Shown here: positions 8,306 to 19,428 of the stretch, one piece after another
Position numbering within the stretch: the first letter of the stretch is position 1
How the letters are laid out: every line of letters begins with the position of its first letter
Assembly: GCA_029858555.1 (NCBI GenBank)
Contig: JAOUEU010000005.1
Span: forward strand, 1-35,142
Length of the DNA stretch: 35,142 nucleotides
Direction of reading: 5' to 3'
DNA from: Candidatus Zixiibacteriota bacterium
GTDB taxonomy: Bacteria; Zixibacteria; MSB-5A5; GN15; FEB-12
Notes under the pieces: model-generated
Database searches by the model: none
Told to the model about the DNA's origin: nothing
What the model saw: the letters and a program-made list of their open reading frames with translations, nothing else
Made by a program: the position numbers and the translations under genes

Positions 8306-8812
8306 ATGGCCGAAGAAGAAGTAATTATCCGTCCTTTGAGCGAGAGCGACTCGCTGGAGGAGTTGACCGAGCTTCTGCATCGGGCGTACAGAGTTCTGGC
8401 CGATCTGAATCTGCGCTATATGGCCACTCACCAGGATGTGAACGTCACCCGTGATCGTATCAAAAACGGCCGCTGCTTCGTGGCGGAAATGGACGGGCAA
8501 GTCGTCGGCACTATCACTTATTACGAGCCCGGTCATTCGAAGGGTTCCCCCTGGCTGGAACGGCCCGAAATCGCTCATATCGGCCAGATGGGAGTGGCAC
8601 CGGAATTGCAGGGACGCGGTATCGGCACGCGACTGATGAATTACACGGAGCGCGTCGCCCGCGGTGACGGCGCGGTCGAGCTGGCTCTGGATACCGCCGA
8701 GCCCGCCACACACCTTATCAAGTGGTACGAACGGCTGGGCTATCGTTTTATCGAACACACCACGTGGGACGTGACGAATTACCGCAGCGTGATAATGTCG
8801 AAGAAGCTGTAG
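8306..8812 (+). CDS. GNAT family N-acetyltransferase
   Basis: QMGVAPELQGRGIGTRLMNYTERVA and WYERLGYRFIE. Internal ATG at 8306 (MAEEEVIIRPLSESD) preferred over the ORF-track start at 8216. Confidence 0.88.
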   Translation: MAEEEVIIRPLSESDSLEELTELLHRAYRVLADLNLRYMATHQDVNVTRDRIKNGRCFVAEMDGQVVGTITYYEPGHSKGSPWLERPEIAHIGQMGVAPELQGRGIGTRLMNYTERVARGDGAVELALDTAEPATHLIKWYERLGYRFIEHTTWDVTNYRSVIMSKKL

Positions 8813-8882
8813 GCATGCGTCGGCCCTGTGTACAACACCGCGGCACAAGTGGCATTGGATGGCCTAAAAAGAGGAAAACAAA

Positions 8883-9743
8883 ATGAGAACAGGGTTTATC
8901 GGCCTGGGGAATCTGGGAAAAGCGATCGCCGGGCGACTGATTTCCGAGGGCGTTGAGCTGACCGTCTGGAACCGCACGAGATCAAAAGCCGAGAGACTAA
9001 AGGTCGCGACAGCTGACACGCCGGCGGCCCTTATCTCGCAGGTGGACATAGTATTTGTCTGTCTTTTTGACAGCGCCGCCGTGGAGTCAGTTATGGCCGG
9101 CCCGGAAGGGTTGCTTTCGGGAAAGTGCCGGGGCAAGATCATTGTCGATTTGACCACCAACCACTTCGATGCGGTGGGAGCATTTAACGAGGCGGCTGAA
9201 GAGCAGGGCGTCGCCTATCTCGAGTCGCCGGTGCTGGGCAGTGTCGTGCCGGCCGCCAAGGGGATGTTGACGATAGTCGTCAGCGGCGACGAGCAAGCTT
9301 ATAAAAGAGCGCACCCGTACCTGTCGAAATTCGGAAAAGATATTTACTATCTTGGCCGACCGGCGCTGGCTTCGAAGATGAAAGTTATCAACAATCTTGT
9401 TCTGGGCACCTTTATGGCGGTGATAAGCGAGGCGGTGGTGCTCGGCGAGGAAATCGGCCTGGAGAAGGCGCAAGTGCTTGACATTCTGTCGTCCGGGGCG
9501 GGTCATTCCGGGGTACTCGACGCCAAGAGGACGAAGTTGCAGACCGAGGATTTCTCGCCGCATTTTTCGGTAGCCGCCATATACAAAGACCTGCAGTACC
9601 TTCAGGATTTGTCGCAGGCGACAAGTTGGCCGCTTTTTACGGGTAACATCGTAAAAGAGTTGTACGGACTGGCGCAGGCCGCCGGAATGGCTGATATGGA
9701 TTTCTCCTCGGTATATCAGCTTCTGAAAGGGCGGAAGCAGTAG
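8883..9743 (+). CDS. NAD(P)-dependent beta-hydroxyacid (3-hydroxyisobutyrate-type) dehydrogenase
   Basis: MRTGFIGLGNLGKAIAGRLISEGVELTVWNRT Rossmann motif; YLESPVLGSVVPAAKGMLTIVVSG substrate motif; KVINNLVLG catalytic Lys region. Confidence 0.92.
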   Translation: MRTGFIGLGNLGKAIAGRLISEGVELTVWNRTRSKAERLKVATADTPAALISQVDIVFVCLFDSAAVESVMAGPEGLLSGKCRGKIIVDLTTNHFDAVGAFNEAAEEQGVAYLESPVLGSVVPAAKGMLTIVVSGDEQAYKRAHPYLSKFGKDIYYLGRPALASKMKVINNLVLGTFMAVISEAVVLGEEIGLEKAQVLDILSSGAGHSGVLDAKRTKLQTEDFSPHFSVAAIYKDLQYLQDLSQATSWPLFTGNIVKELYGLAQAAGMADMDFSSVYQLLKGRKQ

Positions 9744-9751
9744 TTACTGAA

Positions 9752-9776
9752 AGCGGCCGCCGGTGAGGCGGCCGCT
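9752..9776. terminator. Hairpin between convergent genes, candidate bidirectional terminator
   Basis: AGCGGCCGCC-GGTGA-GGCGGCCGCT perfect 10-bp stem; poor U-tract. Confidence 0.6.
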
Positions 9777-9783
9777 GATCTTG

Positions 9784-10278
9784 TTACGGGATGAGTTGCA
9801 GCTCAATTTCCTTGATCTTTTTTTCAGCCTCGTGCCAGTCGTTCACGTCATTGCCCGGCGCATATCCACGCCGCTCCCACATCGAGTAAGCGACCTTTTC
9901 GACGAAAGCGTAGTAGTTGTGGGCGTTTTTCTCGCCGCTGAGAACGATGTCGGCCACGGTGCCGTCTTTACTCTCGACGGACAAACGACTATCCGTTCCA
10001 GCGGGGTCCTTCTCGAGCACCATCCTGACCGGCTGCTTGATGGATACCACCGGCCGGGTCAGTCTGCCCGGGTCCATCTGCCCGGTAAACAGGTTGACGC
10101 CGTCAATAAGACGGCCTTTCTTGGCGATGGCGATCCCCATGAAGGGGACATTGCGATCCACTTCGACTTCGCGGTCGTCCTTACGCCGCAATTGCACAGT
10201 CGCCGGGCGGTACTGATTGGTCAGGTTGAACTTCCTGCAAAACTGAGACCAAGTGTTTCTCTTAATCTCGCTGGTCAT
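9784..10278 (-). CDS. DUF5335-like protein with DUF2934-like C-terminus
   Basis: N-terminal NTWSQFCRKFNLTNQYRPATVQ...; C-terminal VEKVAYSMWERRGYAPGNDVNDWHEAEKKIKE resembles DUF2934; AAGGAGG RBS upstream. Confidence 0.65.
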   Translation of the reverse strand: MTSEIKRNTWSQFCRKFNLTNQYRPATVQLRRKDDREVEVDRNVPFMGIAIAKKGRLIDGVNLFTGQMDPGRLTRPVVSIKQPVRMVLEKDPAGTDSRLSVESKDGTVADIVLSGEKNAHNYYAFVEKVAYSMWERRGYAPGNDVNDWHEAEKKIKEIELQLIP

Positions 10279-10647
10279 AACATCCTCCTTGTATCCTCAA
10301 ATCTTCCGTGATCAAGCCCTGTTGTGGCAGTATATCGAATTGTTGAGCAGTCACGCCACTATTTTATCTATCGGACGGAGGCGCCGTCGACTTAGCCGAT
10401 CCAGGCACTCCCACCATCATTATACGCTTTTCGCAACGGGGGGTTTGAAGCAATAATGACGGATCTCTCACAAAGCCAGAGAATTCAGACGACCCAACTG
10501 CTAACCCAGTGAACCAAAATGCATTACAACGAAGAGTGGTTTGGCGTGTCCAGGCGATTGCGACGGCCGGGCATAGGCGCCGGCGCGTAATCGGCTGATT
10601 CTTAACGGCGTCGAGAAAACTCCCAATACACGCGGCCACGTAGCACC

Positions 10648-11061
10648 CTATAGCCTGTAGAGCATCAGGTAAACCACAAGGCCGCTGACCGAAACGTACA
10701 CCCATACCGGCCAGACGAACCGCACCAGCCGCTTGTGCGTGTCGAATTCGGCGTGCAGAGCAAACCAGACGGCAGCAAGTATGAACGGAACCATCACGGC
10801 GGCCAGAATCACGTGGGGAATGAGCACGACGAAGTAGACAAGGCGCGTCCAGTCATAATGCGGATACGGCACCGAGCCGACCCGGTAATGATATACCAGG
10901 TACGAAATCAAAAAGAGCGCCGAGGACACCAGAGCCGCCAGCATGGTCTTTTTGTGAGCCGAGGGGTTACTTCTCTTAATCCACCGGCGGCCGAGGACCA
11001 GCAGGACGGCGCTGAGCAGGTTGAGAGCGGCATTGAGAGCGGGCAGGTCGGCAGTGCTCAC
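10648..11061 (-). CDS. DUF420 family membrane protein (cytochrome oxidase-associated)
   Basis: VSTADLPALNAALNLLSAVLLVLGRRWIKRSNPSAHKKTMLAALVSSALFLISYLVYHY...; GTG start overlaps the upstream stop (GTGA). Confidence 0.82.
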   Translation of the reverse strand: MSTADLPALNAALNLLSAVLLVLGRRWIKRSNPSAHKKTMLAALVSSALFLISYLVYHYRVGSVPYPHYDWTRLVYFVVLIPHVILAAVMVPFILAAVWFALHAEFDTHKRLVRFVWPVWVYVSVSGLVVYLMLYRL

Positions 11062-11666
11062 GGGAGGTCCCGGGCCAGCTGGCGGATGTTGTCTTTGAGA
11101 ATTCTCATCCCGGTGCTGTCGAGACCTTCGTGATAGCTGCGAATGCGCCCGAGGTGATCCACCAGGGTGAATTTGGTGGTGTGGCCGCCGGGGAGGTCGT
11201 CGGCGGCCAGCATAAAGCCGCCCTCGCATAATTGCCGGACCTGCTCGACGGGGGCGCGCAAAAAGACCCAGCGGTCGTCGGTAACACCCTGCTGGCGGGC
11301 GTATTCACGGAGCACGGCGAGCGAATCATGCTCCGGGTCAACCGATATGGAAACGAATCTGACTTTGTCCGAGCCTTTGTACAGGCTGTACAACTCGGAG
11401 AAGTTGCCGCCCATGATGGGGCAGGCGCTGCGGCAGCGAGTGAATATGAAATCGACGACGTTGAGGCGGCCTTTCATGTCTTCCAGGCCGAACGGTTGCC
11501 CGGTGTGGGCCGCCGTAAAAGTGAATTGCGGCAGCTCGCCCCAAACGGGGATTTTCGAGCGGGAGACATTCGTCCAGTTAACCACCAGCAGGGCCATAAC
11601 AGCCAGCACCATCATGGCTATTATCAGCCAGATAAGCATCTTCGGATAAGAATCGGTGCGACTCAT
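11058..11666 (-). CDS. SCO1/SenC family copper chaperone/thioredoxin-like protein
   Basis: N-terminal TM; FTRCRSACPIMGGNFSELY (CxxxC), FVSISVDPEHDSLAVLREYA, conserved His in GGHTTKFTLVDHLGRI. Confidence 0.9.
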   Translation of the reverse strand: MSRTDSYPKMLIWLIIAMMVLAVMALLVVNWTNVSRSKIPVWGELPQFTFTAAHTGQPFGLEDMKGRLNVVDFIFTRCRSACPIMGGNFSELYSLYKGSDKVRFVSISVDPEHDSLAVLREYARQQGVTDDRWVFLRAPVEQVRQLCEGGFMLAADDLPGGHTTKFTLVDHLGRIRSYHEGLDSTGMRILKDNIRQLARDLP

Positions 11667-12596
11667 CTATCCCTCCTGCGCCTGACCCAGGGCGACGTAT
11701 GAAACCAAAATGGCCCCGGTCAAAAGGGCGGCCACCCACATGTGAAGCACCTGCATTACCGCCGGTATACCTACAAAGGTCAGGACAGCACCGACAAGCA
11801 GTTGCACTAGTACCAGGCCCGCCACGCTCCAGCCGCTCTGCCAGACAATCGGCGACGGGCGGTTCTTCGCTTTGACCAATCTAAACACAATGATCCATGC
11901 TGCCACGGCTATGACGGCGCCGAGGAGAGGGTGTACGTATTTCATGACGCCAACCGCCCCTATCAACTCCGAATCCGGCAGGAGCGGAAAGTCGTGCATG
12001 GCTGTCTCAATGGCCTCCCGCACCTGCGTCCCCAGAATCACTTGCACCAGTGCCAGCACCCACAGCAGGCCGACCCACATTCGGAGCCCCGCCGGGTAGG
12101 CGGATTCCTTTTCGGTGTCCGGCCGCTCGAGATACCAGGCTCGCTGCGAGACATAGATCATCAGCCCGCCGATTACGAGAGCTATCACCAGATGCACCGA
12201 CACCAGCAGGGGGGCCAGTTCGGAAGCTACCACCTGTCCACCCTGCCAGCCCTGGAAAGCCACCAGGACGGCCGCCAGGATGGAGGCGATGAGTATTTTG
12301 GGATGCCGGCGGTAGGATATGATGGCCATGACGGCAACAGCGGCGATGAGCAATCCTACGGCCACCCCGATGAGGCGGTTGACGTACTCGATCCAGGCCA
12401 GGGCGAAGTTGAACTGGGCCGGGTCAATGTCGACCGGCAACTGGCTGACGCTCAACGGCGGCACCCAGCGGCCGAAGCATTTGGGCCAGTCCGGGCAGCC
12501 CAGGCCGGCCCCGGAAACGCGCACCAGCCCGCCCGTGAATATGAGAAGGTAGGTGGCCAGAGTGGTTATTATCGCCAGCCGGGTAAACGCCTTCAT
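11667..12596 (-). CDS. ctaA: Heme A synthase (COX15/CtaA)
   Basis: FTGGLVRVSGAGLGCPDWPKCFGRWVPP; multiple TM helices; WIEYVNRLIGV, HLVIALVIGGLM, GTQVREAI, KYVHPLLGAVIAV; directly abuts the SCO gene. Confidence 0.93.
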   Translation of the reverse strand: MKAFTRLAIITTLATYLLIFTGGLVRVSGAGLGCPDWPKCFGRWVPPLSVSQLPVDIDPAQFNFALAWIEYVNRLIGVAVGLLIAAVAVMAIISYRRHPKILIASILAAVLVAFQGWQGGQVVASELAPLLVSVHLVIALVIGGLMIYVSQRAWYLERPDTEKESAYPAGLRMWVGLLWVLALVQVILGTQVREAIETAMHDFPLLPDSELIGAVGVMKYVHPLLGAVIAVAAWIIVFRLVKAKNRPSPIVWQSGWSVAGLVLVQLLVGAVLTFVGIPAVMQVLHMWVAALLTGAILVSYVALGQAQEG

Positions 12597-12692
12597 CAGC
12601 AGTTCCCTCCTTTGAGTGAGCACGCAACTATTCTCACAATATGTGTGTCGCAGCTCCGGGGCAAGCTAAAAGCGGGCCCGGGCCGCCGGACG

Positions 12693-13772
12693 CTACCGGT
12701 CGGCCGCCGGCGGCTCTTTCTGAAGGCTGTCGGATTCGGGCCGCAGCGTATCGGCCGCAGGCGCGTCGTATATGACGGCTTTGCCCTTAATGGGATGCCC
12801 GGATATTTCGTTAACATCGCCCCGGCTCAAAGTATCGAACATCGTAAGGGCGATAAAGATCGCCAGGAACAAAAGAGCGGCCACAAACACCACTGCGTAT
12901 ATTTTCTTATCATAGAGCAGATGCATGAATATAAGCGCCACCAGGACGCCTTTTATCGAAGCCAGGCTGATGGCCACGATGGCATTCCATCCGCCCAGGG
13001 GAATGAAAGAGATGCCCACGGTGAGACCGGTCAGGATAAACAGGGTCACCCCTACGGCTAGGTATGTCCGCAGGGGAGTGATGTGCTGGTATGAGGCGGC
13101 CGGCTCGTTTGTCATCTTTTCTTCCAATAAATAGAAGAGAGGGAACAGATATATCCAGATAAGGTCGACCAGGTGCCAGTAAAGGCCGGTCAACTCCATG
13201 GGTGTGTAGTATTCCGACGAAAACCGGCGGCGGATGGTTCTGGTCAGGACCCACCCGATAGCGCCCATGCCGGCGATAACGTGGATGCCGTGCAAACCGG
13301 TCATGGCGAAATAGATACTGAAGAAAATGTGCGGGTTGGCTCCATCGACACCGGTGAAGGTGTAGTACTTGCCCGGCAGTTGGCCCAGGTGAATCTTGTG
13401 GCTGTATTCGAAGTACTTCACGACCAGAAAGACGGCCGCCAGAAGGAGGGTGGTCACGAGCAGGCCGATGGCTTTCCTTCTATCGTTCAACTGCATACTG
13501 CGGATGGCCAGCGCCATGGTGACCGAACTGGAGATAAGCACGATAGTGTTGAGGGTGCCCAGGTGGATGTCGAGAAACTTGTGGGCGTTGTAGAACATCT
13601 CGGGGTTCCACGAGCGGTAAATGGCGTAAGCCACAAACAGCCCGCCGAACAGGAGGATTTCGGTCAGCAGGAACAGCCACATGCCGAGCTTGGCCGATTC
13701 GCGCTGCTGCTGGGCATCGCTGAAGTGATGAGCCAGATGGGCCGGGTGACTATGGCTGTGATTATCGGCCAT
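12693..13772 (-). CDS. Cytochrome c oxidase subunit III fused to subunit IV-like domain (caa3 type)
   Basis: N-terminus MADNHSHSHPAHLAHHFSDAQQQRESAKLGMWLFLLTEILLFGGLFVAY...GLHGIHVIAGMGAIGW...YWHLVDLIWIYLFPLFYLLEEK (COX3), continuing in frame into MTNEPAASYQHITPLRTYLAVGVTLFILTGLTVGISF...SIKGVLVALIFMHLLYDKK (caa3 subunit IV). Confidence 0.88.
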   Translation of the reverse strand: MADNHSHSHPAHLAHHFSDAQQQRESAKLGMWLFLLTEILLFGGLFVAYAIYRSWNPEMFYNAHKFLDIHLGTLNTIVLISSSVTMALAIRSMQLNDRRKAIGLLVTTLLLAAVFLVVKYFEYSHKIHLGQLPGKYYTFTGVDGANPHIFFSIYFAMTGLHGIHVIAGMGAIGWVLTRTIRRRFSSEYYTPMELTGLYWHLVDLIWIYLFPLFYLLEEKMTNEPAASYQHITPLRTYLAVGVTLFILTGLTVGISFIPLGGWNAIVAISLASIKGVLVALIFMHLLYDKKIYAVVFVAALLFLAIFIALTMFDTLSRGDVNEISGHPIKGKAVIYDAPAADTLRPESDSLQKEPPAADR

Positions 13773-13776
13773 GTTT

Positions 13777-15384
<1,608 letters not shown>

Positions 15385-15398
15385 AAAACAGCCCCCTT

Positions 15399-16343
15399 TT
15401 ACTTCAGAGATTTGATGTACGCAATCAGAGCGTCGATCTGCCGGTCCTTGAGGATACCCTGGTAGGTGGGCATGACGGGTTCGTAGCCGGCCACGATTGA
15501 GGCTTGCGGCTCGAGTATCGATTCACGGACATAGTTTTCATCGACCGTAGCCTCTCCCCCGCCGGTGAGCATGACAGGTTTGCCAAAGACGCCGTTCAGA
15601 GCCGGTCCTACCAGCCTTTTGCCTTCGACACTGTGGCAGGTATTGCAGGCCTTGGCAACAAACAGGGCCGCGCCGTATTGGTCCGGGGGCAGTTCTTCCC
15701 CGCCGGCGCCGCTGGTCTCGAGCCACTCGGCATACTCCCGCTCGGACACCACCCGGACGCGGCCGATCATCTCGGAATGCCCTTTGCCGCAGAACTCGGT
15801 GCAAAAGAGGTTGTGCTCGCCGATTTCGGGGGCCTCGAACCACGTGACGGTGTAACGATTCGGCAACACGTCCATCTTGATCCGGAAGTCCGGGACAAAA
15901 AAGCTGTGAATAACATCACGCGACGACATCAATAGTTTCACCGGTTTACCGGCCGGAACGACCAGTTCGTTTAAGGTGTTAGCTCCCTCCGGGTAATCAA
16001 ACGTCCAGAACCATTTCTGGCCGGTGACTTTTATTTCCATAGCATCGCGGGGGACGACGTTCATCTTCATATAGATTCGGAAACCCCAGACAAAGACGAT
16101 CATGACCAGGATGGTGGGTACAATCGACCAGGTGATTTCCAGTTTGGTGCTGTGGGAGATGCCCGGTGTGGGAGTTTCTTCGACTCCCCGCTTCCGGTAG
16201 CGGAGGCTGAAGAGGACAATGCTAAAAACGACGATGCCCAGAAAGACAATCGAGGCGTAGACGAGAAAATAAAAGAGAGCGTCGAATTCAGAAGAGATGG
16301 TCGAACTGCCGGGTGGTAAAAAGAGTGATCCAGTAGTATCCAT
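15399..16343 (-). CDS. ctaC: Cytochrome c oxidase subunit II with C-terminal cytochrome c domain
   Basis: CuA site [18 protein letters not shown]...[17 protein letters not shown]-terminal heme motif CNTCHSVEG. Confidence 0.96.
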   Translation of the reverse strand: MDTTGSLFLPPGSSTISSEFDALFYFLVYASIVFLGIVVFSIVLFSLRYRKRGVEETPTPGISHSTKLEITWSIVPTILVMIVFVWGFRIYMKMNVVPRDAMEIKVTGQKWFWTFDYPEGANTLNELVVPAGKPVKLLMSSRDVIHSFFVPDFRIKMDVLPNRYTVTWFEAPEIGEHNLFCTEFCGKGHSEMIGRVRVVSEREYAEWLETSGAGGEELPPDQYGAALFVAKACNTCHSVEGKRLVGPALNGVFGKPVMLTGGGEATVDENYVRESILEPQASIVAGYEPVMPTYQGILKDRQIDALIAYIKSLK

Positions 16344-16381
16344 ATCCGATTAACTTCCCCTGAGGTTCCTCATCCCCCGTA

Positions 16382-17248
16382 TCAGACGCCGACCCGCGCG
16401 ACCGCCCTTTTCCTGCGTTCCCGGTACCACAGCGCTGTTATCAGAACGAGCAGCAATCCGAAAGTAACAGCCCCTCCCAGACGCATGACGTTGCCGGCAA
16501 ACACGACATAACCGCCGGCATCGGGATCATAATGAAAGCAGTACAGGATGAGCTTATCAAGACTGCTGCCCACCTTGCCTTCGGATGCTTCCAGCAGGGC
16601 CAGGCGCAGGTCGCGTTCGGTAAACTGAATACCGTACAGGTAGCGTGATATTTTCCCGGACGGAGTGAGAACGATCACCACTGCCGGGTGGGCATACTGG
16701 TCCTGCGTCTCATCGTAATAATACTTAAAGCCGACGGCGTCGGCGAGGGTTCTGGATTGTTTTTCCGGGCCGGTCAGAAATTCCCAGCCGTGCTCGATTC
16801 CGGGTTTGCCGATAGCCTCGATATAGTTTTTCTTCTTGGCCGCCGCCACAACATCGGTTTCGCGCGGATCGATACTGACTGTCACCATCTGGAATTCCGC
16901 GCCCGGACGCCAGGCCAGTTCTTTCACGGCATCGGTAACGCCGTTGAACACCAGGTTGCACAACATGGGACAGGTATAGTAGCCGAGAATCAGCACCACC
17001 GGTTTCTCCCGGTTGAAGAAACTGCCAAGTTGCACCGGCTGAGCGTCGCTGCCGATGAACTCCAGATCAAGCGGGATCATCTCGCCCAGGTGCTCCTCGA
17101 CATCGATGCCGCGCAGCGCGGCCGGGTCATCCTCGATTACCTGAGCCGCAGCCGAGGCTGCCAGCAGGACAAGCAGCAGGCAGAAGGCTGATATTATTCC
17201 GACGGTTGTATGCTGTCGGAATGTCCCATGTATCGAATTACCGATCAT
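16382..17248 (-). CDS. SCO1/SenC family protein with C-terminal TM
   Basis: Signal peptide; LGYYTCPMLCNLVFNGV (CxxxC); VSIDPRETDVVAAAKKKNY; YAHPAVVIVLTPSGKISRYLYG; C-terminal TM helix. Confidence 0.9.
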   Translation of the reverse strand: MIGNSIHGTFRQHTTVGIISAFCLLLVLLAASAAAQVIEDDPAALRGIDVEEHLGEMIPLDLEFIGSDAQPVQLGSFFNREKPVVLILGYYTCPMLCNLVFNGVTDAVKELAWRPGAEFQMVTVSIDPRETDVVAAAKKKNYIEAIGKPGIEHGWEFLTGPEKQSRTLADAVGFKYYYDETQDQYAHPAVVIVLTPSGKISRYLYGIQFTERDLRLALLEASEGKVGSSLDKLILYCFHYDPDAGGYVVFAGNVMRLGGAVTFGLLLVLITALWYRERRKRAVARVGV

Positions 17249-17252
17249 ATTC

Positions 17253-17594
17253 TCACTTTGAGGTGGCTTTCAGCCGCTGCCGGTAGGCCTCATCGGCCAC
17301 AATCTCCATCGCGCGGTCGATCGGGATCCGGTAGACACTGCCGGCGGAATCCAGCAGCTTGTAGCTGCCGAATTCTTCCGCTTCCCGGGCGCGCAATTCC
17401 CGCAAGGTCACCGACTGCGGGCTGAGCACCTGTGTCTGGACGATTTCTTCCTTGACCGCCGTAAAGTAATCCAGCCCCCAGATAATGACCACGACAACGA
17501 CCAGTATCGACATAACGCCCCAGAGGACGACTTTGTTCACGCTAACGTCCTGTTTTTCATATCCGGAAGGGCCTGTTTGCAGGGGACTGGACAT
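17253..17594 (-). CDS. Small single-TM protein in the ACIII/caa3 locus, function unknown
   Basis: 113 aa: NKVVLWGVMSILVVVVVIIWGLDYFTAV TM, then LRELRAREAEEFGSYKLLDSAGSVYRIPIDRAMEIVADEA; tightly packed between actF and the SCO gene. Confidence 0.75.
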   Translation of the reverse strand: MSSPLQTGPSGYEKQDVSVNKVVLWGVMSILVVVVVIIWGLDYFTAVKEEIVQTQVLSPQSVTLRELRAREAEEFGSYKLLDSAGSVYRIPIDRAMEIVADEAYRQRLKATSK

Positions 17595-17603
17595 GGTTAC
17601 CTT

Positions 17604-18788
17604 TCAATGATTTACGAAGCGGATAGAGGCTTCAAGGGACGGGTCCTTGATCGGCACCAGGGGTCGCGAGGCGACACGCCGCCAGAAATACCAGAGGAAG
17701 ACCCCGCCGATACCGACCAGCGTTGCCGGGTCTATCCAGGACAGATGGACACCGTGGTGATGCAGGGTCGGCATGATGATCCAGTAAAGGTCAATCCAGT
17801 GCATTACCAAGATCCAGAGGGCCATGGCTCCAAGAACGAGCGGGTTTCTCTTGGCGGCGTGCGGAAAGAGGACAAAGAACGGCACCACGAAGTGGCCGAA
17901 AAGAATCAGCAGTGTCACGACTTTCCAGGAAGTGTCCCAGCGATGGAGAAACCAGATGGTTTCCTCGGGAATGTTGCCGTACCAGATGAGAAAATACTGG
18001 GAGAAAGCCATGTAGGCCCAGAAGATCGTGAATGCGAAAATCAGCTTGCCCAGGTCGTGGCGATGCTCGACGGTGATGGTGTTTTCCAGTACGTGGTTGC
18101 GCCTTAGAAGCAGAACCACCAGAGTCAGAAACGACAGCATGGCCAGCAGGCTTCCGGAAAAAACGTAAACGCCAAAGATGGTCGAGTACCAATGCGCATC
18201 CAGAGACATCATCCAGTCAAAGGCCGAAAAAGTGAGGGTGATGGCAAAGAGGATTATGCCCGGAGCGCTTATCACGCGCAGGCGGCGTGTCTGGGAGGGA
18301 TGGTAAGCGCTGTCCTGCGCCGCTGAAATGCGATTGAGCATGTAAACCAGAACGAACCAGATGAGAAAATAGGCCACGAGCCTGAGGACAAAGAACGTTA
18401 TGTTGAGATAGCCGGCTTTGCCCTGCAAGAGAGGGTCGGCGGCGACGGCATCAGCGTGACTCCAGTGAAAAAGTTCGTGAAGGCCCAACAGGACCGGTAT
18501 GAACAAAAGAGCCATCACCGGCAGCACCGACATGATGTTTTCGGAGAGTCGTCGCAGCACCACGCTCCATTTGGCGCCGACGAGATGGTGAAGCATGGTG
18601 AAGAACAACCCGCCCAGACCGATCGACAGCCAGAACACGACGGCGGTCAGCCAGGAGAAGAAAAACTGCCCGGCATCGACATAATACCCCACGCCGCTGA
18701 ACACCAGGCCGACAATCCCCGCCCCGGCGGCTATCCGGCCGAAATTCCCACGGTCCGTAAGGCGATATGTCCGGCTGTCGAATTGCAT
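17604..18788 (-). CDS. actF: Alternative complex III subunit ActF (quinol:cytochrome c oxidoreductase membrane subunit)
   Basis: Multi-TM; HHLVGAKWSVVLRRLSENIMSVLPVMALLFIPV; FAFTIFWAYMAFSQYFLIWYGNIPEETIWF; ACIII gene order. Confidence 0.92.
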   Translation of the reverse strand: MQFDSRTYRLTDRGNFGRIAAGAGIVGLVFSGVGYYVDAGQFFFSWLTAVVFWLSIGLGGLFFTMLHHLVGAKWSVVLRRLSENIMSVLPVMALLFIPVLLGLHELFHWSHADAVAADPLLQGKAGYLNITFFVLRLVAYFLIWFVLVYMLNRISAAQDSAYHPSQTRRLRVISAPGIILFAITLTFSAFDWMMSLDAHWYSTIFGVYVFSGSLLAMLSFLTLVVLLLRRNHVLENTITVEHRHDLGKLIFAFTIFWAYMAFSQYFLIWYGNIPEETIWFLHRWDTSWKVVTLLILFGHFVVPFFVLFPHAAKRNPLVLGAMALWILVMHWIDLYWIIMPTLHHHGVHLSWIDPATLVGIGGVFLWYFWRRVASRPLVPIKDPSLEASIRFVNH

Positions 18789-18795
18789 AGGGTTG

Positions 18796-19428
18796 CTACT
18801 TTACCTTATCCCTTATTTCCACCGGTATATCCTCGATAGTCGCGTTCTGGCTTCGCTGCAGAACGCGCAGATAGGCCGTAATCGCCCAGCGGTCCCCGGG
18901 AGGAATCTGGTGCCGATAGGACGGCATGTTGCGAACGCCGTTGGTGATGGCATCAAAGACCTGGCCATCGGGGAAATCCCGAATCCGATCGGTGTGGAAC
19001 GACGGCGGCGGCACGTAGCCGCGCGTGACCATGATACCCCGTCCGTCACCCACCCGGCTGTGGCACGGTGAACAGTAGATGTCATAGCTTTCCCGGCCTC
19101 GTTCCAGCAGTTGCCTTGTCACGGGCAGGGGTCCCTGCCGGACAAAGGCGCCGTCGGCGCTTTTTCCTATAAAGAAAACATCATCGTCGCGCAGTTCACC
19201 GCGGGCTACCGTTCCGGCGACGGGGACGCGCATGGTAGCGCCGTCGCCAAAAAACGGGCTGTAGGCCTGAGCTTTGTATTTCTGCTGGCGGTCCATGTCG
19301 GGAACCAGATGAATCGGCGGCTTCTCCGAAGTGCGCTGCCGGGCGCAACCGGCCGCGATGATCAGGCACAAGGCCGGAAGCAGCAGGATTGCCGTCAGGG
19401 CGCGTATGTGGCGACCAAGGTACTTCAT
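18796..19428 (-). CDS. actE: Alternative complex III subunit ActE (monoheme cytochrome c lipoprotein)
   Basis: Lipobox IAAGC; heme motif CSPCHSRVGDGRG; Met-ligand region NGVRNMPSYRHQIPPGDRWAITAYLR. Confidence 0.9.
   Translation of the reverse strand: MKYLGRHIRALTAILLLPALCLIIAAGCARQRTSEKPPIHLVPDMDRQQKYKAQAYSPFFGDGATMRVPVAGTVARGELRDDDVFFIGKSADGAFVRQGPLPVTRQLLERGRESYDIYCSPCHSRVGDGRGIMVTRGYVPPPSFHTDRIRDFPDGQVFDAITNGVRNMPSYRHQIPPGDRWAITAYLRVLQRSQNATIEDIPVEIRDKVK

Noticed and set aside
11931-13061. 376-aa plus-strand ORF opposite ctaA and the oxidase subunit III-IV gene
   Set aside because: Antisense mirror of conserved membrane proteins; Gln/His/Gly-rich artefactual composition.
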